A DNA stretch of 64,000 nucleotides from Paenibacillus silvisoli. GTDB taxonomy: Bacteria > Bacillota > Bacilli > Paenibacillales > Paenibacillaceae. The stretch is from NCBI RefSeq assembly GCF_030866765.1, contig NZ_CP133017.1, positions 5,484,501-5,548,500 of the forward strand, in the 5' to 3' direction. Positions 54,604 to 62,813 of the stretch are shown one piece after another. The position numbers and the translations under genes are program-made. Each line of letters begins with the position of its first letter. Within the stretch, counting starts at the first letter, position 1. Under the pieces are notes generated by a model. That model saw only the letters and a program-made list of their open reading frames with translations. It did not search any database and had not been told where the DNA came from.

Positions 54604-54650
54604 AACAGACCCGGAAGATCGGCTCCGATCCGAACGGTCTGTTTTTTATT
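54604..54650 (+). terminator. Terminator after the nadK-ABC exporter transcript
   Basis: ACAGACC pairs with GGTCTGT around an inner GATCGG/CCGATC stem and is followed by six T's. Confidence 0.85.
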
Positions 54651-54658
54651 AACCGGCG

Positions 54659-54713
54659 TTAAGAAAAGATTAAGAAATGCGGTCGGATTTCGTTAAGATG
54701 ATGCCCTTACAAT
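54659..54713 (+). promoter_or_regulatory. Response-regulator-type direct repeats and promoter
   Basis: TTAAGAAA occurs at 54659-54666 and 54670-54677, an offset of 11 bp (one helix turn), and TTAAGATG recurs at 54693-54700. A -10 box TACAAT (54708-54713) has no recognisable -35 box. This is the usual layout of an activator-dependent promoter bound by a tandem OmpR/PhoP-type dimer. The response regulator encoded downstream (56896) is the obvious candidate ligand, which is inference. Confidence 0.6.
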
Positions 54714-54745
54714 GACATTAATCATAAAAACAAGAGGTGTCATGC

Positions 54746-55033
54746 ATGAGCTTCAATCGTATCCGCTTCAAATTTCTTTATGTTTGCCTCGCAAGCATGC
54801 TGGTCAGCGCCGTATCTACCATGGCCGCTTTCCAAATCGCCGAAACGGCCTTCAAGCTCGCCTTGCACCGCAGCCCTTACCAATTTCGCCCCATTAGATG
54901 GCTGATCGAGCATGTCGGGGCAACGCCTTTTGCGCTGGCTTTCGCAGGGCTGATCTTCATACTGCTCTTCTATTGGCGCTCCGGAAAGATCAAGGACGAC
55001 ATGGCGGCGAACGGCGAAGGAGAGCTCCAATAA
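54746..55033 (+). CDS. Small membrane protein resembling the kinase sensor region (sensor stub)
   Basis: The 95-residue protein has two membrane helices flanking a short outside loop and a short charged tail. From KFLYVCLASML to RWLIEHVGATP it aligns without gaps to the N-terminal sensor of the histidine kinase at 57628 (KFIFTFIASIL to RWFINQIGSLP; 44 residues from KF to RW in both), and the second helix ends RSGKI versus RSMI. It has no HAMP or kinase domain. AAGAGGTG lies 8 nt before the ATG at 54746. It is the first gene of the module and may pair with or modulate the kinase. Confidence 0.7.
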   Translation: MSFNRIRFKFLYVCLASMLVSAVSTMAAFQIAETAFKLALHRSPYQFRPIRWLIEHVGATPFALAFAGLIFILLFYWRSGKIKDDMAANGEGELQ

Positions 55034-55034
55034 G

Positions 55035-56864
55035 ATGGTTACGGGGGCGAGCAAGTATAGACGATTCGATCGAATTGTGATATGCCTTATTCTGGGCCTT
55101 CTTTGCTGCTTATTGCTTATAGGCGCAAGCGAGCTCACGATTCAACGCGGCATAAACAAACTGGAAGCTACGGCTTCTACGGTCATTACCGATTACGCCG
55201 GCCACCCAATCTCGAGCTTGTCTGCTCCAGGCGCCGGCAACAGACGAGAAGGCACGCTTAGCGACATGCCGCCTTTGCTGCTGAAGGCCTTCATCGTTAC
55301 GGAAGATAAACGATTTTACAGCCATAACGGCATTGATCCGATTGGGATCGCCAGAGCGCTGGTCGCCGATCTCCGCGAGGCGAAGCTTAGCGAAGGCGGA
55401 AGCACGATCACGCAGCAGCTCGCCAGAACCGTATTTCTGTCCAACGACAAGAGCGTGCTTCGGAAGATCAGCGAAATGTTTATCGCCTTATCCTTAGAAC
55501 GGAAGTTTTCGAAAAACGAGCTGCTCGCGTTCTATTTGAATCATCTGTATTTCGGAAGGCAGCAAATTGGCGTTCGCGCGGCGGCGGAGCGGTATTTCGG
55601 CATCAAAGACCTCCGGCAATTGGAGCTATGGCAAATCGCCACGTTAGCCGGCATCCCGAAGGGGCCCTCGATCTACAATCCTGTCGATGATGACAAAAGG
55701 AGCAAGGAACGAAGGCAGGTTGTTCTCAAGCTCATGCACGAGCAAGGCTATATCAACGGTCAGCAAATGAAAGCCGCGATGGCCGTCGACTACACGCCGC
55801 CTGAACCGGAAGGCGGCGGCAGTTCCCGTTTCGCCTCGTATGTCGATTACGTCATTCAAGAAGCGGCGGACATAACAGGCCACTCCAAGGCGGAGCTGCA
55901 GTCTGGCGGATATACGATCGAGACAGGATTGAATGCGGCTTACCAGAAGGCGGCCGAGACCGCGTTCTCTAACCGCTCGAATTTCCCGCCTGACGGCAAG
56001 CAGCAGGAAGCTCAAGGCGCGGTCGTCATTCTGGATCAAGCGACTTCGGAAATTCGGGCGATGGTAGGCGGCAGACACAGCAAAAGAGGCGAGTTGAACC
56101 GCGCTCTGCAGAATCGGCAGCCGGGCTCGGTGTTTAAGCCGATTATCGTCTACGGCCCGGCGCTGCAGTCCGGCCGTTATTCGCCGCAAACGATGCTGAC
56201 GGACAAGAAGCAATCCTATGCCGGCTATTCGCCGGCCAACTTAAGCGGCAGCTATGCCGGAGAAGTGTCGATGGCACAGGCGGTTCAGCGCTCTATCAAT
56301 GCGCCGGCGGTTTGGCTTTTGAACCGGATCGGGGTTGATTATGCCAGGCAATTTGCCGCGAAATTGGGCGTTCGCCTATCCGAAGAAGACGCTCATCTAG
56401 CCATCGGGCTGGGCGGGCTTCACGAGGGCGTTTCCCCCCTTCAAATCGCGCAGGCTTATAATGTGTTTGCCAACCATGGCCGCTATAATGAAGCGCACGC
56501 CATTCGGTCAATTAAAGACCGGAAGGGTCGAATTATCTATGCCAGCAAGCCGGCCAATCGAGAAGCGATGTCTGCGCAAGCCGCAAGCCAAATGACGGAC
56601 ATGCTGACCGGTGTCGTCGAGCATGGAACCGGACGGAACGCGAAGCTCGGGAGGCCTGTCGCCGGAAAAACAGGTACAACGCAAACAGGCATCAAAGGTG
56701 CCCCTGCGCAAGCAAGCCGCGACATCTGGTTCGCAGGCTACACGGGTCAGCTGACCGCCGCGGTTTGGATCGGGTTTGACCGAACGTCGAAGACGGACTA
56801 CATGATCGGCAACAGCAGCATCGCCGCGCGCATGTTCGCAGCCATCATGAAACAAATTACGTAA
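55035..56864 (+). CDS. Class A penicillin-binding protein (transglycosylase/transpeptidase)
   Basis: The 609-residue protein has an N-terminal membrane anchor (about 12-32), a GT51 glycosyltransferase domain with catalytic Glu90 (EDKRFYSHNGID) and GGSTITQQLARTVFL, and a transpeptidase domain with Ser365 in SVFK, a SIN triad in AVQRSINAPAVW and KTG in VAGKTGTTQTG. It polymerises and cross-links peptidoglycan outside the membrane. It is shorter than PBP1 of Bacillus, ending right after the transpeptidase. The ATG begins 2 bp after the sensor-stub stop, with GAAGGAGAG inside that gene. A response regulator and kinase follow. Confidence 0.93.
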   Translation: MVTGASKYRRFDRIVICLILGLLCCLLLIGASELTIQRGINKLEATASTVITDYAGHPISSLSAPGAGNRREGTLSDMPPLLLKAFIVTEDKRFYSHNGIDPIGIARALVADLREAKLSEGGSTITQQLARTVFLSNDKSVLRKISEMFIALSLERKFSKNELLAFYLNHLYFGRQQIGVRAAAERYFGIKDLRQLELWQIATLAGIPKGPSIYNPVDDDKRSKERRQVVLKLMHEQGYINGQQMKAAMAVDYTPPEPEGGGSSRFASYVDYVIQEAADITGHSKAELQSGGYTIETGLNAAYQKAAETAFSNRSNFPPDGKQQEAQGAVVILDQATSEIRAMVGGRHSKRGELNRALQNRQPGSVFKPIIVYGPALQSGRYSPQTMLTDKKQSYAGYSPANLSGSYAGEVSMAQAVQRSINAPAVWLLNRIGVDYARQFAAKLGVRLSEEDAHLAIGLGGLHEGVSPLQIAQAYNVFANHGRYNEAHAIRSIKDRKGRIIYASKPANREAMSAQAASQMTDMLTGVVEHGTGRNAKLGRPVAGKTGTTQTGIKGAPAQASRDIWFAGYTGQLTAAVWIGFDRTSKTDYMIGNSSIAARMFAAIMKQIT

Positions 56865-56895
56865 TATTGTCATTACTTGAGGACGGTGTGCTGCG

Positions 56896-57597
56896 ATGTC
56901 AATGCACAGCAAAACGATCCTGCTCGTCGACGACGAGCCGGAAATATTAGAGCTCATTCGCATTTACTTGAAGAACGAAGGGTTCACGCTGCGCGTGGCG
57001 CATGACGGTAAGGAAGCGCTGACGCTGCTTGCCCAAGAGCGAATCGATCTGATTGTCATGGATATCATGATGCCGGAAATGGACGGGCTTGAAAGCTGCA
57101 TCAAAATTCGGGAAACCAGCGATATTCCGATCATTTTTCTATCCGCGCGAGGGCAGGACTTGGATAAAATCCACGGCCTCACGATCGGTGCCGATGACTA
57201 CGTCACCAAGCCATTTAGTCCGCTGGAGCTTGTAGCGCGCATTAAATCGCATTTAAGGCGTTATAGCCGGCATACCGCCGCCGAACCGATGAGTCAGGAC
57301 GAAATCGTCGTGGATGATTTGGTCATCAATGTCTCGACGCATGTCGTCACCGTGGATGATCGGCAGGTCAAGCTCACGCCCCGGGAGTTTGCGATTCTCG
57401 CGCTGCTCGCCCGCAATCGCGGCTTCGTGTTCAGCATGGAGCATATTTATGAGCGGATCTGGAAAGCGAACGCGATCGATTCGAACAACACGGTCATGGT
57501 GCATATCCGTAAAATCCGCGAAAAAATCGAGCAAAATCCACGTACGCCGAAGTATATCCAAACCGTATGGGGCGTCGGGTATAAGATCGACAACTAA
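56896..57597 (+). CDS. OmpR-family response regulator
   Basis: The 233-residue regulator has a receiver domain (acidic pair in LLVDDEPEI, phospho-acceptor Asp in LIVMDIMMPEMDG, Lys in VTKPFSPLEL) and an OmpR-type winged helix (LTPREFAILALLARNRG, then SNNTVMVHIRKIREKIEQNPRTPKYIQTVWGVGYKI). It lies 31 bp after the penicillin-binding protein and 30 bp before the histidine kinase, so it is cotranscribed. Its likely binding site is the TTAAGA repeat cluster ahead of the module. Confidence 0.94.
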   Translation: MSMHSKTILLVDDEPEILELIRIYLKNEGFTLRVAHDGKEALTLLAQERIDLIVMDIMMPEMDGLESCIKIRETSDIPIIFLSARGQDLDKIHGLTIGADDYVTKPFSPLELVARIKSHLRRYSRHTAAEPMSQDEIVVDDLVINVSTHVVTVDDRQVKLTPREFAILALLARNRGFVFSMEHIYERIWKANAIDSNNTVMVHIRKIREKIEQNPRTPKYIQTVWGVGYKIDN

Positions 57598-57627
57598 GCT
57601 CGGTCCCAACCGGAAAGGAGATTGGCT

Positions 57628-58764
57628 TTGAAACGAAGCTTTGTGCATTCCCTGTTCTGGAAATTTATTTTCACCTTTATTGCCAGCATCCTTTCCGTCA
57701 GCGCCGTACTCTGGATCGGTTATTATTTGGCGGCACTGCTGCTCTCGTTCAATCCGTCCTCCTCTTCCATTTTCACGATGCTGCTGCGCTGGTTTATAAA
57801 CCAAATCGGCTCGCTGCCGCTTATGACGGTTACCGGGGTCATCTTGTTTCTCGCGTTTTTCTTCCTGTACTCGCGGAGCATGATTACGTATATCGAAGAA
57901 ATTACCGGCGGTTTGAAAGAAATGGCCCATGGCAATCTCGCCTACAAAATCCCCGTCAAATCTTTCGATGAACTGGGGGTCATGGCCGAGCATATCAACG
58001 TAATGGCTTCGAGGCTTAAACAATCGATCGATGAGGAACGGGATGCCGTCAAAGCGAAGAACGACCTGATAACCGGCGTATCCCACGACTTGCGAACGCC
58101 TCTCACTTCGATCATTGGATTTCTGGAATATATCGAGACGGATCGCTATAAGGACGAGCTGGAATCCCGCTATTACGTAAATATCGCCTACGAAAAATCG
58201 TTAAAGCTAAAAAAGCTGATCGACGACTTGTTCGATTATACGAAGCTGACAAGCGGCGAGCTTCCGCCGGCGTTGGAGAAGCTTGATCTGGCCAACTTTC
58301 TCCGGCAGCTGATGGAAGAATATGTGCCTTTGCTCGAACAAGCAGGCATGGTCTGCCGAATCGAGGCTCCCGCCGGCACGTTGTTGATTGAAGCGGATTC
58401 GGCCGAGCTGGTCCGGGCGTTCGAGAACCTGGTTACGAATGCGATCCGGTACGCGAAAGAGGGACAATACCTCGATATTCTTGTTGCGCAGGCCGATGGG
58501 CAAGTGGAGGTCATCTTCCGTAACTACGGCCAACCGATCCCGCCTTCGGATCTCCCCTATTTGTTCGAACGCTTCTATCGCGCGGATAAATCGAGAACGA
58601 ACGTAACGGGCGGCGGCAGCGGGCTTGGGCTGGCGATTACAAAGAGCATCATCGAGCGGCAAAATGGCGCCATTCGAGTCGCGAGCACGGGCAGGTGTAC
58701 GGAGTTCGTGACGGTCTTTCCTCTGGCAGGCAAAAAAGAGGCTTCCCCTCATCACCTGACGTGA
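57628..58764 (+). CDS. Sensor histidine kinase
   Basis: The 378-residue kinase has two membrane helices around an outside loop of about 40 residues, a HAMP domain (SMITYIEEITGGLKEMAHGNLAYKI), a HisKA domain with the phospho-acceptor in GVSHDLRTPLTSI, and an ATPase domain (NLVTNAIRYA, GGGSGLGLAITKSI). The layout resembles VanS/LiaS-size envelope sensors. I take TTG 57628 as the start because GGAAAGGAG is 7 nt upstream; the TTG at 57622 is only 1 nt from that site. The gene's 3' end contains the terminator of the convergent yutD. Confidence 0.93.
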   Translation: MKRSFVHSLFWKFIFTFIASILSVSAVLWIGYYLAALLLSFNPSSSSIFTMLLRWFINQIGSLPLMTVTGVILFLAFFFLYSRSMITYIEEITGGLKEMAHGNLAYKIPVKSFDELGVMAEHINVMASRLKQSIDEERDAVKAKNDLITGVSHDLRTPLTSIIGFLEYIETDRYKDELESRYYVNIAYEKSLKLKKLIDDLFDYTKLTSGELPPALEKLDLANFLRQLMEEYVPLLEQAGMVCRIEAPAGTLLIEADSAELVRAFENLVTNAIRYAKEGQYLDILVAQADGQVEVIFRNYGQPIPPSDLPYLFERFYRADKSRTNVTGGGSGLGLAITKSIIERQNGAIRVASTGRCTEFVTVFPLAGKKEASPHHLT

Positions 58765-58779
58765 TGACGTGGAAGCCTC
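58732..58779 (-). terminator. Terminator of yutD embedded in the kinase 3' end
   Basis: GAGGCTTCC (58738-58746) pairs with GGAAGCCTC (58771-58779), with an inner ATCAC/GTGAT stem, followed on the minus strand by TTTTTT. The stem overlaps the last codons of the kinase gene. Confidence 0.8.
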
Positions 58780-58786
58780 TTCGCGC

Positions 58787-59698
58787 TTAATGCTGCTTAT
58801 TCTCTTTATGGCGCTGCTGCTGCTGCTGCGGATTCGGATGCTCCGAGGTAGCCGCGACAGGCGCCTTCTGGTTAAAATGCTGATTCCGCTTGTTGCGGTT
58901 CCGCTCCGGACGCTCGGATCGCTCGCGATCGGCCCGGTGCTCGCCCCCGCGCTCGTTGCGTTCGCCGCGTTCCGGACGCTCATGCCGCTCGCCGCGGTCA
59001 TGGCGCTCGCCGCGCTCCGGACGCTCGTTCCGCTCGCCGCGGTCGTGGCGCTCGCCGCGCTCCGGACGCTCGTTCCGTTCGCCGCGGTCATGGCGTTCGC
59101 CGCGCTCCGGACGCTCGTGCTGCTGCCGCCCCGGCTTGCCGTGCTCCTTGCCCTGCGGCTTGCGGCCTTCGCGCGCGTGTTCGCGCTCGGCTTCCTTCGC
59201 CGCCGCTTCCTTGCGGTTGTTGCTGCGCTGCTGCTCTCTGCGCTGGTCCCGCTCGTGGCGCGGCATGAACTTCACCTGCTGATGCTCCGCGGCAGGCGCT
59301 TCGCTCGCTTGACCGGCCGCCACCGCGCGGGATGCGGTTACATAAGCATCCACGCCGTCAGGCGTCTCGTATGCTTCGCCGTCGTGATCGTCGTTCAGCT
59401 CGCCGTCCTCGCCCGAACGGGAGCCGCCGGGCAGCCGCTCGAGCACGAAGTAGGCGCAGCCGAAGTTGCAGTACTCGTTAATATAATCCGTCATCGAAGA
59501 GAACGTCGTGTCGCGCGTCGCCTTCGGGTGGTTATCGCGAAAGAATCCCTTGAGCCGAAGCTGATTATATCCCCAATCACCGAACACGTAATCGTAACGT
59601 TCCAATACTTCGCTGTACCGCTCGCGAAATGCTTCAAAATTCCAGCCGTTTCTGTTCTCATGAATTAAATTGTAGGTTCTGCCGCTGATATGGATCAA
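58787..59698 (-). CDS. yutD: YutD-family protein with Arg/Glu-rich tandem-repeat tail
   Basis: Residues 1-95 form a YutD domain (GWNFEAFRERYSEVLERYDYVFGDWGYNQLRLKGFF, DYINEYCNFGCAYFVLERL), a family of unknown function that is normally the whole protein (about 100 residues). The remaining 200 residues are highly charged and low in complexity, including about 3.8 copies of a 15-residue unit (ERPERGERHDRGERN, residues 194-250), and end in a poly-Gln stretch. The tail looks disordered and RNA-binding-like. The start is TTG 59698 with AAGGAG 12 nt upstream. It follows lipA after 19 bp as one transcript, an order also seen in Bacillus. Confidence 0.85.
   Translation of the reverse strand: MIHISGRTYNLIHENRNGWNFEAFRERYSEVLERYDYVFGDWGYNQLRLKGFFRDNHPKATRDTTFSSMTDYINEYCNFGCAYFVLERLPGGSRSGEDGELNDDHDGEAYETPDGVDAYVTASRAVAAGQASEAPAAEHQQVKFMPRHERDQRREQQRSNNRKEAAAKEAEREHAREGRKPQGKEHGKPGRQQHERPERGERHDRGERNERPERGERHDRGERNERPERGERHDRGERHERPERGERNERGGEHRADRERSERPERNRNKRNQHFNQKAPVAATSEHPNPQQQQQRHKENKQH
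58949..59119 (-). repeat. 45-bp tandem repeat inside yutD
   Basis: Three full 45-bp units and one partial unit encode (H/N)ERPERGERHDRGER. The units are nearly identical at the nucleotide level (for example CGCTCCGGACGCTCGTTCCG recurs), so copy number could vary by slippage without shifting frame. Confidence 0.85.
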
Positions 59699-59717
59699 GT
59701 CTGCTTCTCACTCCTTC

Positions 59718-60614
59718 TCACAGGGATGCGGTGTCTGCCGCCGCAGCGGACTTCACCTGCTCATGCGCATGATACGAGCTGCGTACGAGCGGCGCGGATT
59801 CCACGTGGCTGAAGCCGCGTTGCAACCCTTCTTCTTTGAGTTGCTTAAATTCGTCCGGATGGACATAACGATGAATCGGCAAATGGCTTGGCGAAGGCTG
59901 CAAATACTGACCGAGCGTCAAAATATTGCAATCCACCGCGCGCAAATCGTCCATCGCCTGCAAAATTTCGTCCCATTCCTCGCCGACGCCGAGCATAATG
60001 CTCGATTTCGTCGGGATATTCGGCTTCATTTCTTTGGCGCGCTTGAGCAGCTCCATCGAGCGGGCGTATTTCGCCTTGGCGCGAACGCGGTTCGAAAGCC
60101 GTGCAACGGTTTCAATATTATGGTTCAAAATGTCCGGCTCGGCATCCATGACGGCTTGCAGCGCGTCCCAGTTGCCCATGAAATCCGGAATCAGCACTTC
60201 GACGCTGCACAGCGGCAGCTTCTTGCGGATCGCTTTGATCGTCTCGACGAAGATCATCGCGCCGCCGTCGGCCAAATCGTCGCGCGCAACCGAGGTAACG
60301 ACGCAATGTCTAAGACCCATTTGCTCCGCGGCTTCCGCTACGCGTTCCGGCTCCTGCAAGTCCAGCTCGGTCGGCATGCCGGTCTTCACCGCGCAGAAGC
60401 GGCAAGCCCGCGTGCAAATGTCGCCGAGAATCATGAACGTTGCCGTGCGGTTCGCCCAGCATTCGTAAATATTCGGACAGCGCGCTTCCTCGCAAACGGT
60501 ATGCAGCGTTTTGGTGCGCATCATGTCTTTGATTTCGGCGTAATTGCCGCCGGTCGTTAATTTTATTCGAAGCCAATCGGGCTTAGGCGCCCGTTCGGTA
60601 AGCTTTGTCTTCAT
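59718..60614 (-). CDS. lipA: Lipoyl synthase
   Basis: The 298-residue radical SAM enzyme carries both iron-sulfur motifs: the auxiliary [12 protein letters not shown] and the radical [11 protein letters not shown]. The C-terminal RSSYHAHE segment ligates the auxiliary cluster through its Ser. It inserts two sulfur atoms into octanoyl side chains on lipoyl-dependent proteins. The ribosome binding site is weak (AGGT). It is the first gene of a lipA-yutD transcript. Confidence 0.96.
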   Translation of the reverse strand: MKTKLTERAPKPDWLRIKLTTGGNYAEIKDMMRTKTLHTVCEEARCPNIYECWANRTATFMILGDICTRACRFCAVKTGMPTELDLQEPERVAEAAEQMGLRHCVVTSVARDDLADGGAMIFVETIKAIRKKLPLCSVEVLIPDFMGNWDALQAVMDAEPDILNHNIETVARLSNRVRAKAKYARSMELLKRAKEMKPNIPTKSSIMLGVGEEWDEILQAMDDLRAVDCNILTLGQYLQPSPSHLPIHRYVHPDEFKQLKEEGLQRGFSHVESAPLVRSSYHAHEQVKSAAAADTASL

Positions 60615-60791
60615 GAAGGGTGTACCTGCTTTCTGTAATCTCTGCGTCTTATTATAGCATGTTTCGGATAAAAACCAATGATTTGCAAATCATAACAGCA
60701 GGGCAGTTCACACCAATTGCACCCATTTCGGACAAACGTACCGGAATCAACATGTTGGACTGCGAGTTGTTGCGTGTGGAGGCTGATACAG

Positions 60792-61805
60792 CTGAAATCA
60801 ATTGGAAAACGCCTATTGGCGGCGTTGGCGGTGGCGGGGCTTCTGCAATGCGCCCCGGCCTACGCGGATGCGAAAGGCTCGGCGCCGAAGGACGACAGCT
60901 TCGCCAAACGAAGAGTTCTATACGATGAAATAAGCATTGTCACCGGCATTCCTTGGTACCGTCTTGCGGCCGTCGACCAGTATGAAAGGACGATCACCAA
61001 AGCCAAACCCAAAACCCGTTCGCAGCTGGGACAGTACATCAGCGTATTTATGACGGACAGCGACTGGGCCGGCGCGTTGAATCCCGACAGCGACGACGAG
61101 TCGCCCGCTTCCATCCGCTGGTTCAGCGGATTAGGCGTGGACGGCGACGGCGACGGGCGCGCGGTACGCACGAATGACACAGATTTACTGTATTCTGTCG
61201 CCAATCGCGTTATGCAATATGGCACGGAAGAGGATGATTTTTCCATCGGGCTGTGGCAGTACTACCATAATACAAGGTCGGTACAGCGTATCCGCCAGTT
61301 TGCCCGCCTCTATGAAACGTTCGGAAAGCTGGACTTGTTCGAGCATGCGTTTCCCGTTCCGATCGGAACCAATTACTCCTACAAGGGAACATGGGGTACG
61401 CGCCGCAGCTGGGGAGGCTATCGGATTCATGAAGGAACCGATATTTTCGCCAATCATGGCGTGCCTGTGCGAAGCACCTGCTACGGCATTATCGAGGTGA
61501 AAGGCTGGAACCCGTATGGGGGCTGGCGCCTTGGTATTCGCGACCTCAATAATTACTATCATTATTATGCGCATCTGTCTGGCTATGACAAGACGTTAGC
61601 CGTCGGCAGCATCGTAAAACCCGGTCAAGTCGTCGGCTGGGTAGGCAGCTCCGGCTATGGCAAGCCCGGCACCTCGGGTAAATTCCCGCCGCATCTGCAT
61701 TACGGGATCTACCGCGACCGCGGCTTGGTGGAGTGGTCCTTCGACCCGTACCCTTCCTTAAAACAGTGGGAACGGGACGAACGCCGCCGGATGCGCAAAA
61801 AGTAA
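60792..61805 (+). CDS. Secreted M23-family metallopeptidase (LytH-like)
   Basis: The protein has a signal peptide (KRLLAALAVAGLLQCAPAYA) and a C-terminal M23 domain with the zinc ligands in RIHEGTDIFANHG and PHLHYGIY. It lies between lipA and yunB, the place of yunA/lytH in B. subtilis, whose product trims spore-cortex peptide side chains; the same role is likely but not proven. No ATG is in frame. The only ribosome binding site (GGAGG, 60778-60782) is 9 nt before CTG 60792, right where the signal peptide begins. TTG 60717 and GTG 60774 are in-frame alternatives without such a site. Confidence 0.85.
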   Translation: MKSIGKRLLAALAVAGLLQCAPAYADAKGSAPKDDSFAKRRVLYDEISIVTGIPWYRLAAVDQYERTITKAKPKTRSQLGQYISVFMTDSDWAGALNPDSDDESPASIRWFSGLGVDGDGDGRAVRTNDTDLLYSVANRVMQYGTEEDDFSIGLWQYYHNTRSVQRIRQFARLYETFGKLDLFEHAFPVPIGTNYSYKGTWGTRRSWGGYRIHEGTDIFANHGVPVRSTCYGIIEVKGWNPYGGWRLGIRDLNNYYHYYAHLSGYDKTLAVGSIVKPGQVVGWVGSSGYGKPGTSGKFPPHLHYGIYRDRGLVEWSFDPYPSLKQWERDERRRMRKK

Positions 61806-61812
61806 CGATGAG

Positions 61813-61847
61813 GAAAGAGCGCTTATCCTGCGATAAGCGCTCTTTTC
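61813..61847. terminator. Bidirectional terminator
   Basis: GAAAGAGCGCTTATC pairs perfectly with GATAAGCGCTCTTTT over a CTGC loop, between the M23 peptidase gene and convergent yunB. Confidence 0.9.
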
Positions 61848-61851
61848 CATG

Positions 61852-62712
61852 TTATTCCCCGCCTGCTTCGGAGTTTGGCTCGGGCGCGGGCTCCGTTTCC
61901 TCGGTAACGCCTTCGCCTCCGGCATTCTCATCGCCGTTATGATCCTCCGTCGGCGTCGTTACGCCGCTTTTTCCTTGCTCCATCGGCAGCGAAATATTCG
62001 GGGCGCCGGGCGCCGAATCGCCGACCGGGTTGCCTTTATTGTCGTAATAATACATCGGCACGTCGCCGACAACGAGCAGATACGAGATCGGAATTTCCGT
62101 TTCGACCAGCTCCGGCTGCGTATCGAACGGGATAATAATCGAAACCTCCGCCACGATGTGCATATAGACCTCGACGAGAATCATATTAATGCCGGCATCC
62201 TTCTGCCTCGTATTCAGATCGACCTTTACGGCGCCGATCGGCTCGAACTTGACCGGAATGCGCGGGCCGAAGGAAGCGATAATCGCGCTGCCGAGCGCTT
62301 GGCCGAGCGGAATCCGCTCCGGAATGTCGCCCATCTTGTTCAGCGTCGTCTGCACCGTACCGATCGTCTCCGACGTAATCCGCATATGCTCGGCATAGTT
62401 GAGCATGAAGCCGGACACCTTGCCGCTGGCATTCGTCTTCCAATCAATCAGCTTATCCGCGTTGGACTGCCCCGCGACCTGCTCCGTGATCGCTTTATTG
62501 ATCGCCTGCGTGGCCACCTGCTTGACGCGCACCTTGGCGACTGCCATGAGAGGCCCTTGCAGATTGCGCTCGACAAAGATGAAGGTCTGCGAGAAGAACA
62601 GAATGAACAGAAACATGATCAGGAGCAGCAGCTTTCGCCGGCTCATTCTTTTGCCGGGCGTTCGGCGCCGCCTGCCGCTGCTTCGCCAGCCCCGTCGTCC
62701 CCATTTGCGCAT
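61852..62712 (-). CDS. yunB: Sporulation protein YunB
   Basis: The 286-residue protein has an N-terminal membrane segment (LLLLIMFLFILFFSQTFIFVE), the conserved YunB part (RVKQVATQAINKAITEQVA, FMLNYAEHMRITSETIGTVQTTLN, IPLGQALGSAIIASFGPRIPVKFEPIGAVKVD) and an acidic Pro/Glu-rich tail. In B. subtilis yunB is a mother-cell sporulation gene required for full sporulation efficiency. The ATG at 62712 follows GGGAGG; the frame open to 62763 lacks a site. Confidence 0.92.
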   Translation of the reverse strand: MRKWGRRGWRSSGRRRRTPGKRMSRRKLLLLIMFLFILFFSQTFIFVERNLQGPLMAVAKVRVKQVATQAINKAITEQVAGQSNADKLIDWKTNASGKVSGFMLNYAEHMRITSETIGTVQTTLNKMGDIPERIPLGQALGSAIIASFGPRIPVKFEPIGAVKVDLNTRQKDAGINMILVEVYMHIVAEVSIIIPFDTQPELVETEIPISYLLVVGDVPMYYYDNKGNPVGDSAPGAPNISLPMEQGKSGVTTPTEDHNGDENAGGEGVTEETEPAPEPNSEAGGE

Positions 62713-62813
62713 GCGGGCGGCCTCCCTTCGTTGGAACAGTGTTACGCAATCGCTACTCTCCAAGCTAGCTTATGCGGCAACTGTCCAAAAAAGAAGACAA
62801 CTACCCCGGCGCG

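Noticed and set aside
58890-59668. Long plus-strand frames opposite yutD rich in Arg/Ser or Leu/Ala/Val
   Set aside because: They mirror the GC-rich repeat tail of yutD and have no start signals; they are shadows of the repeat.
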